In this document: positions 38,131-49,350 of the stretch, in pieces
How the letters are laid out: each line of letters opens with the position of its first letter
Numbering within the stretch: position 1 is the stretch's first letter
Origin: Chitinophagaceae bacterium
Lineage (GTDB): Bacteria; Bacteroidota; Bacteroidia; Chitinophagales; Chitinophagaceae
Length of the DNA stretch: 64,000 nt
Reading direction: 5' to 3'
Assembly: GCA_016722465.1 (NCBI GenBank)
Contig: JADKJC010000001.1
Coordinates: 310,001 to 374,000, forward strand
Notes under the pieces: generated by a model
Told to the model about the DNA's origin: nothing
Databases searched by the model: none
The model's input: only the letters and a program-made list of their open reading frames with translations
Translations under genes and position numbers: made by a program

Positions 38131-41100
38131 TTATTTGGTTTGAACAATGATCTTTAATGAGGTCCTTTTCTTATCCGGGCCAACTACTTCTAACCTGTAG
38201 GCTCCGCTTACAAGTGCAGCAGCGGGCACTATTGACTCGGTGGAAGTACCATCAGCATGTACGATCCTGTTACTATTGACCAGCTTTCCATCTTCCGTCA
38301 TCAACAGCATTTCATATACACCACCAGGCATCTTGTTCATTTGCAGGCCAATGATATTGTTGGTAACCGGGTTAGGGAATACAAACATTTCAGGGCTACC
38401 CCTAATAACGGTCACTTTTACTTTATCACTGTAAGCAATGGCGCCATTGTTACTGATGCATTTGATCCTGTAGTAGTAAACGCCGGGTGACGGGTTCAGG
38501 TCTAACAGGGAGTAGCTCATACCTGATTCATCATTACCGGCACTCAACTGGCTGGCCACCTTTTCAAAGTCGGTACCATTGGCGGAACGTTCCACTTCAT
38601 AACGGCTGATATTAAACTCACTGGATACATTCCAGTTAACAGCAACATCCGTATTGATCACAGCGGCATCGATACGGGTAAACTGGATGAGTTTTTTGAA
38701 TACGATCCTGAAGCGGTTTGCATCAGCTGAAGGAGTATTGAGTGCCACGCTGAAATCATAATCGGTCACTCCTTCCATATTCAGCGCTGTTTTAGTATTC
38801 AGGAACCCATCTTCCAAAATAGCTGTTTTTCCTTCAACACCGGCCAAACCATCAAGGTCAAACGACAGGCTGTAACCCTTCGTCTTCATCTTTGTAAGTC
38901 TGAAGAAAACCGTATCGTTTTCATTCATCAACTTTCGCTTTTCTATTGTCACATCAATACCATTTTTAACGATACTGATATTCTCTGCAAAATTGGGGAT
39001 CTTATTGGCATCCTCTTTATCTACGTCGTTGCAATAATCCGGGTTAAAAATGATTAGTGTACCATCATTCACCGAAGCGCTTCCATCTGGGTTTTTGGCT
39101 ATTAACGTAGTCCTTATCTGGTTATTTAATGGCCTGAAAAGCGAGACATTACTTCCTGATACTTTGAATGCTTCTTTATAGGTCAATGGCACAGTTGCAC
39201 CACCGCTTGGATAATTCAGCATAAATGCCTGGCCTGATTGTATTTCCCCGGTTGCCAGACTGGGCGTTAATGGTGAAGTGTTGAATGTTGAAATTCCGGT
39301 TCTTGTAACTGTTACCCAGCCTCCTACATTATTGCTACCCGAAAGATTAGCATCCCATACATAGAAAATATTCGGTACGCCAATATTTAATGGCTCTGTA
39401 AATATCCTCTCAAAACTGATGGCAGATGGGTAAGGATTAGAGAAGGTGTAGTACTTAGCAGGTCCAGACACGTAAGCGCCGGTTCCGTTAAGCACTAACG
39501 GAGCTGCTGCATTGGTAGTAACATTGATATCGCCGGTGGTACGCAAAGTGGTTACACTGGTAGGTGCGCCGGTACCTAACCCCAGGTTAGTTGACCTGTC
39601 TCCCCTTACAAATAACATATAGGCAGGCTGGTCTGTTATTACACCATTATTACCACCAATAATAGTACCGCTCGTATTGGTTGGTACGCCATTCCATCCC
39701 GTTGGAGTGAGATAGAAGATGGATGAATTGTTGTTGTTGTTTTGGTCGAAGTTGGGAACATTGTTACCAAATGAAACATGTGTGCCATACCCGGGAACCG
39801 GATTCGCAGGTGTACCCAACGGATATGACCTTGCACTCTCCTGCCAGTTATTGTAAATAGTTGGTGTTGGAATGGTTGAAGATTTAACAGGTGCTGTCAA
39901 TAATCTCCAGGCCCTTTTTGCAGGTATATACCTTTCAATAACTACTTTACCTACCACGTCATTTCCTATTCGGGTACTGTTCAACGTTACATCTGCAATC
40001 CTTGCCGTGCCGGTTGCAGTGGACTTTAATGTAAGCAGGTTACTGGTATTAAACACCTGGTTATTTCTATCCCCAAAATTAAGCTCAGCCGTAATATTGA
40101 GCATACTGCCAGTGTTATCGACCGTAAGCGTGGTTGAATTACTGTCGGTTAAATTAGCAAGAGTTGCAGTGTTAAAATAATTTGCCCTGATCGTTTGGGG
40201 GGTGGCTCCTATAAATCTCAACGTACCCGCAGTTGCATCAATTGCATTGGCAGTACTGGTGAGTGTGCCGGCAACACGAAGTACTCCCCCTGCCCCTACG
40301 GTAATAGTACCGGAGCCGGTAATGGTAATATTATTGGCTGATGCTATTGCCCCTGTAATGACAGGATAATTGGTTGACGTTGGTATAGTAACATTGGTGG
40401 CTGATGTAGGTACAGCAGGGCACCAATTTTGGGCATCGTTCCAGTCTGTGTTCACACCAAGCCAGGTATCAACCGGGTTGATCGTAACAGTAACAGAACC
40501 ACTTGCTACATTGCCTGCGCATGGCGATGTACCACCTTCAGCCCGCAGGTAATAAGTAGTGGTGGCTACTGGTGTTACGGTTGCCGCCGCCGTAGCCCCC
40601 ACCCCTGGTATACCACCCACAGGAGTTGTAAATGCAGCATCTGTATACCATTTCCAACTGGCACCTGTTCCAAGTGTACCACCTGTTTGAGTGAGAACAA
40701 CATTTGCACCCGAACAGGCGGCAGCTGGCGAAGCACTTAGGCTGGTGGCTGAAGTGGATACCGCATTTGTTGTAACAGTTACGGTTTGCGTATTTGAGCA
40801 GGGGCCACTGGTAGCTGTCAATGTATAAGTCGTAGTACTGGTTGGTCTTGCATAAACAGAAGTAATGTTCTGATTGGTGTATGTACTTGACAAAGCAGAA
40901 TTTGTATACAATCCTGCCCCGGCGCCATTGGGCGACCATAAATAGGTAGAAGCCAGTGGAGCCTGTTTGTAATAAATATTGATCGTCCAACTGTTAATTG
41001 AACCATTTATAATAGCCTCATCATCATAGGCCCTTAATCTCCAGGCACCATTTCCAAGAATTAATGGGCTGGTCCACAAATCACTAAAAGTGGCAGTATT

Positions 41101-44100
41101 CGGATTCGGAACCGGGCTTATTTGCATAAAACCAGCGCCGGAGCCGAGTGGGCTCACAGAATTGACCGCATCGGCCCTGAACACTCCGTTGAACGGCGCT
41201 GCGCCGGTACCAAAATCTGCATTCGCATTATCTGAGGAGATGATGGTATTGGTAAAGTTATCAGCTGAACCTCCCCTGTTGGAAACCAGGTTAAGGATTT
41301 TTCCATTAGGTGATTCAAGTAATAATAAGAGATCGGAATCCCATGAGTAGGTTGAATTTACCAGTACTCTGATACTGTCTATGGTTGCTCCAGCTGGTAT
41401 GCCTGCAATGGTAGCAGTGTTTGAAACCCCTGTATGCCCCGGATCTGAACTATAATCAGGAACGGTTATGACCGTATTATTGGTGGCAGTTGCCAAGCCG
41501 GTAGGCTGTACAGTACCACCCGTAGCAGTAAGTAAAACGCTGTCTGCACCCGGGGAACCAAGGCAAATTGTTGGTGCAGCTGGGCTGATCGCAATAGCTG
41601 ATGGTACCGGGTTAATGGTAACCGTAACTGGTGAGCCTCCCGAAATACTTGAACATACGGAGATATAACCAACAATCATATCCGGCCTGTTGGTACTGGG
41701 CGAATAAAACGAATTAGGTGCCCCTGCGGCAAGTACAGTAGCCGATGTTTGGCCGTCCTGCCTGTAAATAGTAGTACTGTTAAATGCTGTTGGTGAATAG
41801 TAAGTTTGTACATAATCTTCAAATCCCCCGGTATTGCCATTGCTGTAAGAAGTCTGTATCACAATATTATCAACCCCATTCCAGTTAAAAGGGGTTGAAA
41901 AATTATGGGTAACCCATCCTGAAGACGGAATTGCCTGGCTTGCAACGGGGCCATAAGCAGGAACCACATCTACCGGTTCAAATGCATTGGAAAGTGATGT
42001 TGTGGTTGTTTGCCCAAGGTTGATCTGGAAGTCTGTCAATGCCCCAGTAAAAGTAGTACCTACGCCTTTTATATTAAATGCAATTGAATTGATTTGCCCT
42101 GCAGTGATCCCAGCTGCTGATAATTCACTTGAAAGGATCAGCATCTGGTGCTTGGTGCCTCCATACCAGTTGGTATAAGGGGCGGGATAACCGGTTGTTA
42201 CATTAAAACCGGCACCCGTTCCAAACGTTTTATAATCTGTAACACCAGTGGAATTTTCTGCCCTGGCATAATAAGTAGTGGTACGGTTAACTACCGGGGA
42301 TACAAACGGACTGCCCGAGCCAACAAGGGCTCCACCCGAGGCAGCATCGTACCATCTTAAATCATAACCTGCATTTACCGTACCGGTAAAAGTAAAGGAG
42401 GCTGGTCCGCAATTGCTGGCTGATCCCGATACCGCAGCAGAAAGCACCACTGGATTGCTAACCAACACAGTTACAATGTTACTATAAATTGTGCTTCCGC
42501 CACAGGTAACGCCTGCTGCATAATAATGAGTGGTTGCTATTGCACTTGAAGGCGTATAGCTGATACTGTTGGTACCAACAGCAGTCCAGGTTACGTTTGG
42601 TAATGGGTTGTTTACAGTGGCTTCGTACCATTGAATAGCACCACCGCTCACACTGTTTAATGAAATGGTTGGTGTACCAGACCCCACCCCACAGAAACTA
42701 ACGGGAGCTGAACTGGCAGTGCCGATTGTAAGTGATGCCGATGAACGGGTAGTCAAAAACTGATCATTGGTAAGATCACCGTCAACCCCGGCATTGCCCA
42801 CTGTAAATGTGCAGTTGAAATCATAGGTTCCAAAGGCTGTCATGTTCAGGGTGCCTGCGGCTGTATAATCAGCACTTGCACCAGCTGCAAGTGAGCCGGC
42901 ATTAATGGTGATTGGGATGTTTGTCACAACAGGCCCTGTTACTTGTACGGATACTGTAATGGGCGTGGTTGCAAAATTGATAGCAGATCCGGAATAATTT
43001 TTCAACGTAATTGTAATTGCCTGGGCAGCCCCGTAACAACCGAAGCCTGCAGCCGGTGCTACTAAAGCAGTAATCCCCACATCTACCCTAACGGGTGCAA
43101 CGGAAGCTGTAAAGGCATCTGCACCCAAGTCAGTAGGTGTAAAGGATGCCCTTGCATCATTTTCGATGTCGTTGGTCACTGAACCTATAGCCGTACCTCC
43201 TGTTTCCGCTACTGAATTCAATATTGGGTCTATATGCAGATTAGGGGCTGCTGTTGTAGGAAATAAAAACTTAGGCAGTGAACTGTAAGAGTTGGCATCT
43301 CTTGAAGATGCCGTTCTCCAGGTAGCCAGTGTTAAATACTGCCCTGCACCATAGAACCCTAATATCTTCCCGGTGCCGGTGGCCAGTATATCATTATAAT
43401 CAATGGTGCCGGTATTGTTGGTAAGCACTACGGCATAGTGGTTAGGAGTGGAAGCGGACGCATTTGACCTTGCATTCCAGAAAATATTATTCCTGATGTC
43501 TTTGGTTGCTGATGTAGCACCATAAAATGCATAAGAATCAGAACCTGCTGTTACACCGGGGCCACCTATATAAACACTGTTCATGTAGATACTGTTGGTA
43601 CCGGCATTTTCAGTAATACCATAGATTGCATAAGCACGGGTAATGCTGGTTCCCGCTCCCGTATTGGTAATGCCCAGCCTGATCATGTTATTCTTATAAC
43701 TGGCATTACCGCCCTGGGCCTGTATACCGGTAATAGCACTGTTTGTATTGGTGCTCGACAGGGTCAGTGAATGGATAAAATTCCGCTCTACTGTATTGGT
43801 GCCGGATGTTGGCCCATTATAATAAATACCAATTACCCCAACATCTGCAGCAGCGGAGGATGCACTGAGGTTATAAATGGTATTGCCATTAATGGACTGC
43901 CCTGCCGAAGTAGCAAAAACTGCAATCCCTGTTGCATTGTAATTTGCGCTGTTGGTACCAGCAGATATAATATCATATATTTCATTACCCCCATTGGCAA
44001 TATTTCCCACGGCATATATACCGGTATTGCCAACATAAATACCCTGTGCATAGCTACTGGTGCCGCCATTTGTAGCGCCAATTTTTACAATTTTATTATT

Positions 44101-47100
44101 GGCGATAACCTGGGTAGCCCCTGTATTGGCGCTGTTGCCATAAATACCGGTTACTGTTGTATTCAGGTTATTACTAAGGCTGTTGTCGGTTATTAAACTT
44201 CCAATCATATTCAGTATAACAGTGCTGGTGCCGGTAGTACCTGAAATATTAATACCCTGTAATAAACCTGAAGTAGATGTACCAGACAGGGTAAGACTTC
44301 CAATACTGTTATTGCGGATATCAAACAAGTCTCCGCTTACCGTAGAAGCGCTTGAAATACCGGCCAGGCCTACCCCGGCAGTATTATCAGAAAGTGTTGC
44401 TTTTACACTGTTATTTCCAGTGGTAGCACCCAGTATATTGCCGGTAACGGTGCCTACATTAATGTTACCTGCCTGCAGGTTAATTAATGAGTTTAAGGAA
44501 GCATTACTGGAAGTAAAATCAATGTTTTTTATGGTGTTATTCTGAATACTGCTGGCGGTGGTTCCGGTAGTAAGCTGGATGGCCCTTAAAATACCATTAC
44601 CAAGAATGATTAATGCTCCACCTCCTGCGTTGGCTGCAGTACCACCAATGAAGTTATCCTGGATGGTAATACCTGTATTGGTAGTTGCAGACGATAATAT
44701 TGCGTTGTAAACAGCTGCCGTATTGGTAAATGTACGGTTAGCTGTCTGATAAAAACTGTTGCTGCTAATGCTCCAGCTGGTACTGTTTCCTGCAAGATTA
44801 ATCCCTGCAGTAATATAAGCTGCGTTAAAATGGTTGTATATGTTATTGTTCGAAATAACATTACCGGTATTTAAAGCAGTAACGGTACCACTGGAAAAGA
44901 TGGCATTGGTAGGTGTTCCGGTGGCAGCATCAAAAATATCATTGTTGTCAATTATATTATTACTATTACCGGCAGCACTGTTAGATGATCCGAAATTCAA
45001 TGTGCCGCCACCACCACTTGTACCATTGTGGCTACTGCGCAATTTGCAGTATTGTATAGTAATATTGTTGGCACCATTTTCCAGTAATACAGCATAAGAA
45101 GAACCGACATTGGTATTTTGAATGGTTAACTCTTTGGATGCACCTGCGCCGCCCGGTCTGCCATCAAAAATGATATAGTTAGGTGTTTGAGCAGCACTTA
45201 CCCCCTGTATCAACAAGGTACCTGATGTATTGGCAGAGGTAATACTGATACCGGTTGCACCAGCCTGCGGACGGAATGTAATGGTTCTGCCCACAGCGGT
45301 TCCATTTACAGGTGGAATTAGCACCGGGTATGTTTCTACATTGGAGTTATAGGTTGGTAAAAACTCGAAATTATACGAACCGGTAATTGGCACATTGGGT
45401 GCAAAAGTAAAACACTGCAAAGTGCTGATAACGGCACCAATGCTTGTAAAGTTACCGGCGGGGCCGATGGTATAGGTTCCCGGCACCAGGCATGGCAGCG
45501 TGAAGATATTATTATTGAGCGGCAGTACTCCATTGTAATTGGGTGATCCAAGGCAGGCATCATTGTACGCATACACCCAAAAAGAATATTGTGAGCTACC
45601 GCTTAAACCGGTAGCAGAAAAAGCAGTTGATATACCTGATGAAACAACCGTTCCTGCTCCAATGATTTGCCCGGAGGTATAGTAAGTACCATTTGTGGGC
45701 GCTGTAGGTGCTGTTACCCCTGGCGTTCTTATCACAACATACCCGGAAGCTCCGGAAGCGGTAAAGCTTCCATCAATCCTGCTGCTACTGATGGCAGTAA
45801 GGTTTAATAGGGTTGGTTGTGCAGGTAAAGCACAGGCCGCTGTAGTGGAGGATGCTGAAGTGGCAGAATAGTTGGGTGATGCACCACAGCCTGTATTGTA
45901 ACTGAATACCCAGTAAATATAAGCGCCTGCGCCAACCGGGTTATTAAAAGTAGTGGCCCCGGTATAGGCAATGGGTGTACTATTCAGCGTACCACCCATA
46001 TTAATGGCCGTATTTATCTGAGCAGTATAATCAACTCCGTTTTGAGGAATGGGAGCTGCACTTGGATTGGGGGTACGCACTACAAAATAACCGCCGGACG
46101 GTGATGGAATAGCTCCTGTAAAATTACCGGTATAAGTGGCCGATAAAATTAAATTGGTAGGCGCTACCGGTTGAGGACAGGTACCATTCATTTCATCTGC
46201 ACCAATATCCGGCTTGGTAATGGGCGCTCCACCCGGGCAAAGGCCGTTGGGGCAACGCACATCTCCATCATAATCATCTGTAACACCAGTTGCAAGGGCA
46301 CCTCCACTTTCCACTACCGTACCTATCGTGGTATTGATGTGTAAGAAGTTGGCGTTAGCGCCAACTGTACTCAGGAAAGGTGGGTTTTCTGTAACGGAAT
46401 TGGCTTCCCTTGGTGAAAATGAACCTGAAACCAACGGAGGATTGAATGCAAATGCCTTTAGCTGAGCCAGCGTTCTTGCAAGGTTTGTACCATCATAATA
46501 AACAGTATAAAAACCGGTTGATGTACCTGCATAAAACAGGTTATTATCAGAACTGGTAGAATAATTATTCAGCGTATTAGCCACTGCACTGCTTCGCCTG
46601 AACGCTACTGTATAACCCGTTCCCTTTGGTGTGGAATTATTTACAATAATATTATTACGCAATACAAGAGAGCCGGTTGTTGCAGTAGCATTTACGGTAT
46701 GATAAAGACCGGAGGTACCAAAATTGGTAACCGCACCCGATGCCGAGGCATTCAAATAAATGGTATTGTGTGTTACATTGAAGGTATTGTTGGCGGCGCC
46801 TGTAGAAAGAAAAATCCCTCTTACTGCATCTATACTGGATGCATTGGGGCAGGCACTGTTGTCGAACCCGATAAGGTTATTATAAATATTAAATGAAATG
46901 GTTCCCACTGCCCCGGAAACGGTAATACCATTGACCCTTGTAGTGGCCCCGGTAGTACTTGCAGTAAGTCCGTAAATTTTATTTTTGTAAATATCAACCG
47001 GCGCTGTCTGCGTATAAATACCTTCTACCAGCGCATTGCCCGACCCAGCAAAAGTGAATATGTTTGATATGGTATTGTTGTAAACCTCGTGCTTAGGGTT

Positions 47101-49350
47101 AGGGGATGCTGCACCAGCAATCAGTTCGATCACCCGGATGGTAGGGGTACCACTTGTAATGCCCGGGGCTGAAATGGAAACGAAATTATTGTTGAAAATT
47201 TTGCTTCTTGTTCCGCCATTGATATACACCCCCTTTAACTGAAGGCTTCCGTTACCACTGCTGGAAATATTAAAAGTGTTGTTGTTGATATTTGTTATAA
47301 TACCCACCGTAGTTCCCCCTGATACCTGTACCCCATAGACGTTGGTGCCTCCGGTAGCAATGTTGATATTGGAATTTGCAACAGAGCCGGTGGTTGCACC
47401 CAGTGTTAACAAGCCTGTTTGAAAAACAACGCCAACATGTGTACCACTGGTAGTGTTGGCAAGGTTGATACTGATATTATTGCCTGTAATATTCTTTACC
47501 ATTGTATTAACACCTTCCTGCTCATTGAAGGCCACAACAGTTGGACCAGCATTCATGGTACCTGTAATAGAAACCGTATTGCCGCTGACAGACGAAGTAA
47601 CTGCTCCCGGCGCAGTATAAGTAGAAGCATACGTTCCATAAGTAGTTCCTGCCACCGATCTGTCAATATTAATCGTATTGGTGGCAATCGATAAGGTATT
47701 TACATTAGTATAATCGTGGTTAATTCCGGCAACAAAGGTGGAAGCAGTTGGGTACAATATTGTGCCGCCGAGTGTATTAAGGTTATTATCAGTAACACTC
47801 AGTGAGTTGAAAATCGCCAGGTTACCGGCAGTACCGGAAAAGTTAATATAGTTGATACCGCCGGTACCAGTCAGGTAAGTGCCGGATGAAGTAATAGATT
47901 GTTTGATGGTTATACTGTTGGTGGAAACATCGGCAGTAGTGATATTGCTTAACGCTGCACCAAGAATTATCCCGTTTACCGGGCTTTGAATGGCCGGGGT
48001 GGCGGTTCCCTGGTGAACCTGGTTCACCGTAATGATATTTGCAGAAATGATTGCATCCACAATAACCATAGATGCTGTACCTGCCAGGATGCCGGTTAAT
48101 CCACCCTGAACGGTATTGGCCCCGGGGTTGGATTGATTGATATTAATGATGTTATTTGTAGCCGCAAGTGTATTGGTGGTATAATTTGCCTTAATACCTA
48201 CTATTGGTGAGAGCGTATTTACTGCTGCAGTTGTTTGATTGATGGTAATATCATTCCCATCAACCCCAAGCAGTCCGCTAAAACCTCCCGCATTTAAACC
48301 ATAGCCCAGGTCGATACCATAGCTGGTAGATGCGGCCAACACGGTACTGCTGTTTAAAACAATGATGTTCCCATTAACGATATTGATAAAATCAAACCCT
48401 GCCGGTGTACCTCCTGTCCAGCCCAGGGTAATTCCATTGTTACCATTAGTGGTATAAGTAATAGCACTGGTAACGGTGTTGTACCCAACATTTACATTGA
48501 TGGAGTTGGTAACGGTAATCCCCCCCCATTTTTCCGGAGTTGTTGTCAATTGCGCAGCAGGATATGCCACTTCAATAGCCAGGTTATTTCCGAAAGCAAT
48601 GGAGTTGCCGGTAGAGGCATCGTAACCGCCAATATCATTACCGGTTTCCTGGAAAGTGGCGGTTGCCCTTGGCGCTACCAGGGTAATACCATAGGAAACA
48701 CTGCTGATAGTATTGCTGTAATATTTATTATCGGAGTTTTCGCCACCTGCAATGGATGTTTGACTGGCAGGCGCTGCGCCACCTGCTGTTGCCGTGGCAA
48801 CAAAAGTGGAAGATGACAGGATGCCCATCGATTGCCGGTAAGCTGCATTAAGTGTAATGCTGTTATTCTGGATAGTATTATTCTTTGCCCCGTTAGATGT
48901 GGTGGCTGCATAGAGTGCAATACCAAATTCAGTCATGGTATTGGAACCTACCGGAGTTAATGTGATATTCGCACTATTCTCAGTAATAATAAAATTTTGA
49001 CAAGTAATATAATCTCCCCCAACAATTTTAAAAACCGCATCATTGGTACTTCCAACTGCCTGTGCGCCGGCTGTTATGGTAAATCCACCACCATCTATCA
49101 GCACAGAAAAGGTAGCCGTACCTGTTGCTGTTATCACATATCCGCCCACGGGTGCAGTTTCATCAGACTCCAGTGTAAGTACCACATTATCCGTGACCGT
49201 CCCTATCAGGTTAAGATCGTTGATGGCAGCTGTAAGCGACCCATAAGTGGGCGCCAGGCCAGAAGCACTGTTAGTGGAAACCTGCGCCCCGGAATGTAAA
49301 TAAAGGCCACAAAGAAAAATGACAGAAAGTAGTGTGTAGATTTTCTTCAT
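38131..49350 (-). CDS. Giant T9SS-sorted surface protein B (about 3739 residues)
   Basis: The start MKKIYTLLSVIFLCGLYLHS at 49350 gives a clean signal peptide; the frame extends 12 residues further but that adds no signal-like sequence. By base position: parallel beta-helix repeats (49290-46200), Fn3-like domains (46190-45490; PTNLILSATYTGNFTGA), a second beta-helix block (45470-43080), a CARDB-like domain (about 43100-42740), Ig-like domains, a proprotein-convertase P-domain-like block (41480-40970; WRLRAYDDEAIINGSINSW) and the shared C-terminal module with YEVERSANGTDF and MFVFPNPVTNNIIGLQMNK (40050-38131). A secreted cell-surface protein, probably adhesive. It lies downstream of the 73-residue gene, after a terminator. 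Confidence 0.85.
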   Translation of the reverse strand: MKKIYTLLSVIFLCGLYLHSGAQVSTNSASGLAPTYGSLTAAINDLNLIGTVTDNVVLTLESDETAPVGGYVITATGTATFSVLIDGGGFTITAGAQAVGSTNDAVFKIVGGDYITCQNFIITENSANITLTPVGSNTMTEFGIALYAATTSNGAKNNTIQNNSITLNAAYRQSMGILSSSTFVATATAGGAAPASQTSIAGGENSDNKYYSNTISSVSYGITLVAPRATATFQETGNDIGGYDASTGNSIAFGNNLAIEVAYPAAQLTTTPEKWGGITVTNSINVNVGYNTVTSAITYTTNGNNGITLGWTGGTPAGFDFINIVNGNIIVLNSSTVLAASTSYGIDLGYGLNAGGFSGLLGVDGNDITINQTTAAVNTLSPIVGIKANYTTNTLAATNNIININQSNPGANTVQGGLTGILAGTASMVIVDAIISANIITVNQVHQGTATPAIQSPVNGIILGAALSNITTADVSTNSITIKQSITSSGTYLTGTGGINYINFSGTAGNLAIFNSLSVTDNNLNTLGGTILYPTASTFVAGINHDYTNVNTLSIATNTINIDRSVAGTTYGTYASTYTAPGAVTSSVSGNTVSITGTMNAGPTVVAFNEQEGVNTMVKNITGNNISINLANTTSGTHVGVVFQTGLLTLGATTGSVANSNINIATGGTNVYGVQVSGGTTVGIITNINNNTFNISSSGNGSLQLKGVYINGGTRSKIFNNNFVSISAPGITSGTPTIRVIELIAGAASPNPKHEVYNNTISNIFTFAGSGNALVEGIYTQTAPVDIYKNKIYGLTASTTGATTRVNGITVSGAVGTISFNIYNNLIGFDNSACPNASSIDAVRGIFLSTGAANNTFNVTHNTIYLNASASGAVTNFGTSGLYHTVNATATTGSLVLRNNIIVNNSTPKGTGYTVAFRRSSAVANTLNNYSTSSDNNLFYAGTSTGFYTVYYDGTNLARTLAQLKAFAFNPPLVSGSFSPREANSVTENPPFLSTVGANANFLHINTTIGTVVESGGALATGVTDDYDGDVRCPNGLCPGGAPITKPDIGADEMNGTCPQPVAPTNLILSATYTGNFTGAIPSPSGGYFVVRTPNPSAAPIPQNGVDYTAQINTAINMGGTLNSTPIAYTGATTFNNPVGAGAYIYWVFSYNTGCGASPNYSATSASSTTAACALPAQPTLLNLTAISSSRIDGSFTASGASGYVVIRTPGVTAPTAPTNGTYYTSGQIIGAGTVVSSGISTAFSATGLSGSSQYSFWVYAYNDACLGSPNYNGVLPLNNNIFTLPCLVPGTYTIGPAGNFTSIGAVISTLQCFTFAPNVPITGSYNFEFLPTYNSNVETYPVLIPPVNGTAVGRTITFRPQAGATGISITSANTSGTLLIQGVSAAQTPNYIIFDGRPGGAGASKELTIQNTNVGSSYAVLLENGANNITIQYCKLRSSHNGTSGGGGTLNFGSSNSAAGNSNNIIDNNDIFDAATGTPTNAIFSSGTVTALNTGNVISNNNIYNHFNAAYITAGINLAGNSTSWSISSNSFYQTANRTFTNTAAVYNAILSSATTNTGITIQDNFIGGTAANAGGGALIILGNGILRAIQLTTGTTASSIQNNTIKNIDFTSSNASLNSLINLQAGNINVGTVTGNILGATTGNNSVKATLSDNTAGVGLAGISSASTVSGDLFDIRNNSIGSLTLSGTSTSGLLQGINISGTTGTSTVILNMIGSLITDNSLSNNLNTTVTGIYGNSANTGATQVIANNKIVKIGATNGGTSSYAQGIYVGNTGIYAVGNIANGGNEIYDIISAGTNSANYNATGIAVFATSAGQSINGNTIYNLSASSAAADVGVIGIYYNGPTSGTNTVERNFIHSLTLSSTNTNSAITGIQAQGGNASYKNNMIRLGITNTGAGTSITRAYAIYGITENAGTNSIYMNSVYIGGPGVTAGSDSYAFYGATSATKDIRNNIFWNARSNASASTPNHYAVVLTNNTGTIDYNDILATGTGKILGFYGAGQYLTLATWRTASSRDANSYSSLPKFLFPTTAAPNLHIDPILNSVAETGGTAIGSVTNDIENDARASFTPTDLGADAFTASVAPVRVDVGITALVAPAAGFGCYGAAQAITITLKNYSGSAINFATTPITVSVQVTGPVVTNIPITINAGSLAAGASADYTAAGTLNMTAFGTYDFNCTFTVGNAGVDGDLTNDQFLTTRSSASLTIGTASSAPVSFCGVGSGTPTISLNSVSGGAIQWYEATVNNPLPNVTWTAVGTNSISYTPSSAIATTHYYAAGVTCGGSTIYSNIVTVLVSNPVVLSAAVSGSASNCGPASFTFTGTVNAGYDLRWYDAASGGALVGSGSPFVSPVVNRTTTYYARAENSTGVTDYKTFGTGAGFNVTTGYPAPYTNWYGGTKHQMLILSSELSAAGITAGQINSIAFNIKGVGTTFTGALTDFQINLGQTTTTSLSNAFEPVDVVPAYGPVASQAIPSSGWVTHNFSTPFNWNGVDNIVIQTSYSNGNTGGFEDYVQTYYSPTAFNSTTIYRQDGQTSATVLAAGAPNSFYSPSTNRPDMIVGYISVCSSISGGSPVTVTINPVPSAIAISPAAPTICLGSPGADSVLLTATGGTVQPTGLATATNNTVITVPDYSSDPGHTGVSNTATIAGIPAGATIDSIRVLVNSTYSWDSDLLLLLESPNGKILNLVSNRGGSADNFTNTIISSDNANADFGTGAAPFNGVFRADAVNSVSPLGSGAGFMQISPVPNPNTATFSDLWTSPLILGNGAWRLRAYDDEAIINGSINSWTINIYYKQAPLASTYLWSPNGAGAGLYTNSALSSTYTNQNITSVYARPTSTTTYTLTATSGPCSNTQTVTVTTNAVSTSATSLSASPAAACSGANVVLTQTGGTLGTGASWKWYTDAAFTTPVGGIPGVGATAAATVTPVATTTYYLRAEGGTSPCAGNVASGSVTVTINPVDTWLGVNTDWNDAQNWCPAVPTSATNVTIPTSTNYPVITGAIASANNITITGSGTITVGAGGVLRVAGTLTSTANAIDATAGTLRFIGATPQTIRANYFNTATLANLTDSNSTTLTVDNTGSMLNITAELNFGDRNNQVFNTSNLLTLKSTATGTARIADVTLNSTRIGNDVVGKVVIERYIPAKRAWRLLTAPVKSSTIPTPTIYNNWQESARSYPLGTPANPVPGYGTHVSFGNNVPNFDQNNNNNSSIFYLTPTGWNGVPTNTSGTIIGGNNGVITDQPAYMLFVRGDRSTNLGLGTGAPTSVTTLRTTGDINVTTNAAAPLVLNGTGAYVSGPAKYYTFSNPYPSAISFERIFTEPLNIGVPNIFYVWDANLSGSNNVGGWVTVTRTGISTFNTSPLTPSLATGEIQSGQAFMLNYPSGGATVPLTYKEAFKVSGSNVSLFRPLNNQIRTTLIAKNPDGSASVNDGTLIIFNPDYCNDVDKEDANKIPNFAENISIVKNGIDVTIEKRKLMNENDTVFFRLTKMKTKGYSLSFDLDGLAGVEGKTAILEDGFLNTKTALNMEGVTDYDFSVALNTPSADANRFRIVFKKLIQFTRIDAAVINTDVAVNWNVSSEFNISRYEVERSANGTDFEKVASQLSAGNDESGMSYSLLDLNPSPGVYYYRIKCISNNGAIAYSDKVKVTVIRGSPEMFVFPNPVTNNIIGLQMNKMPGGVYEMLLMTEDGKLVNSNRIVHADGTSTESIVPAAALVSGAYRLEVVGPDKKRTSLKIIVQTK

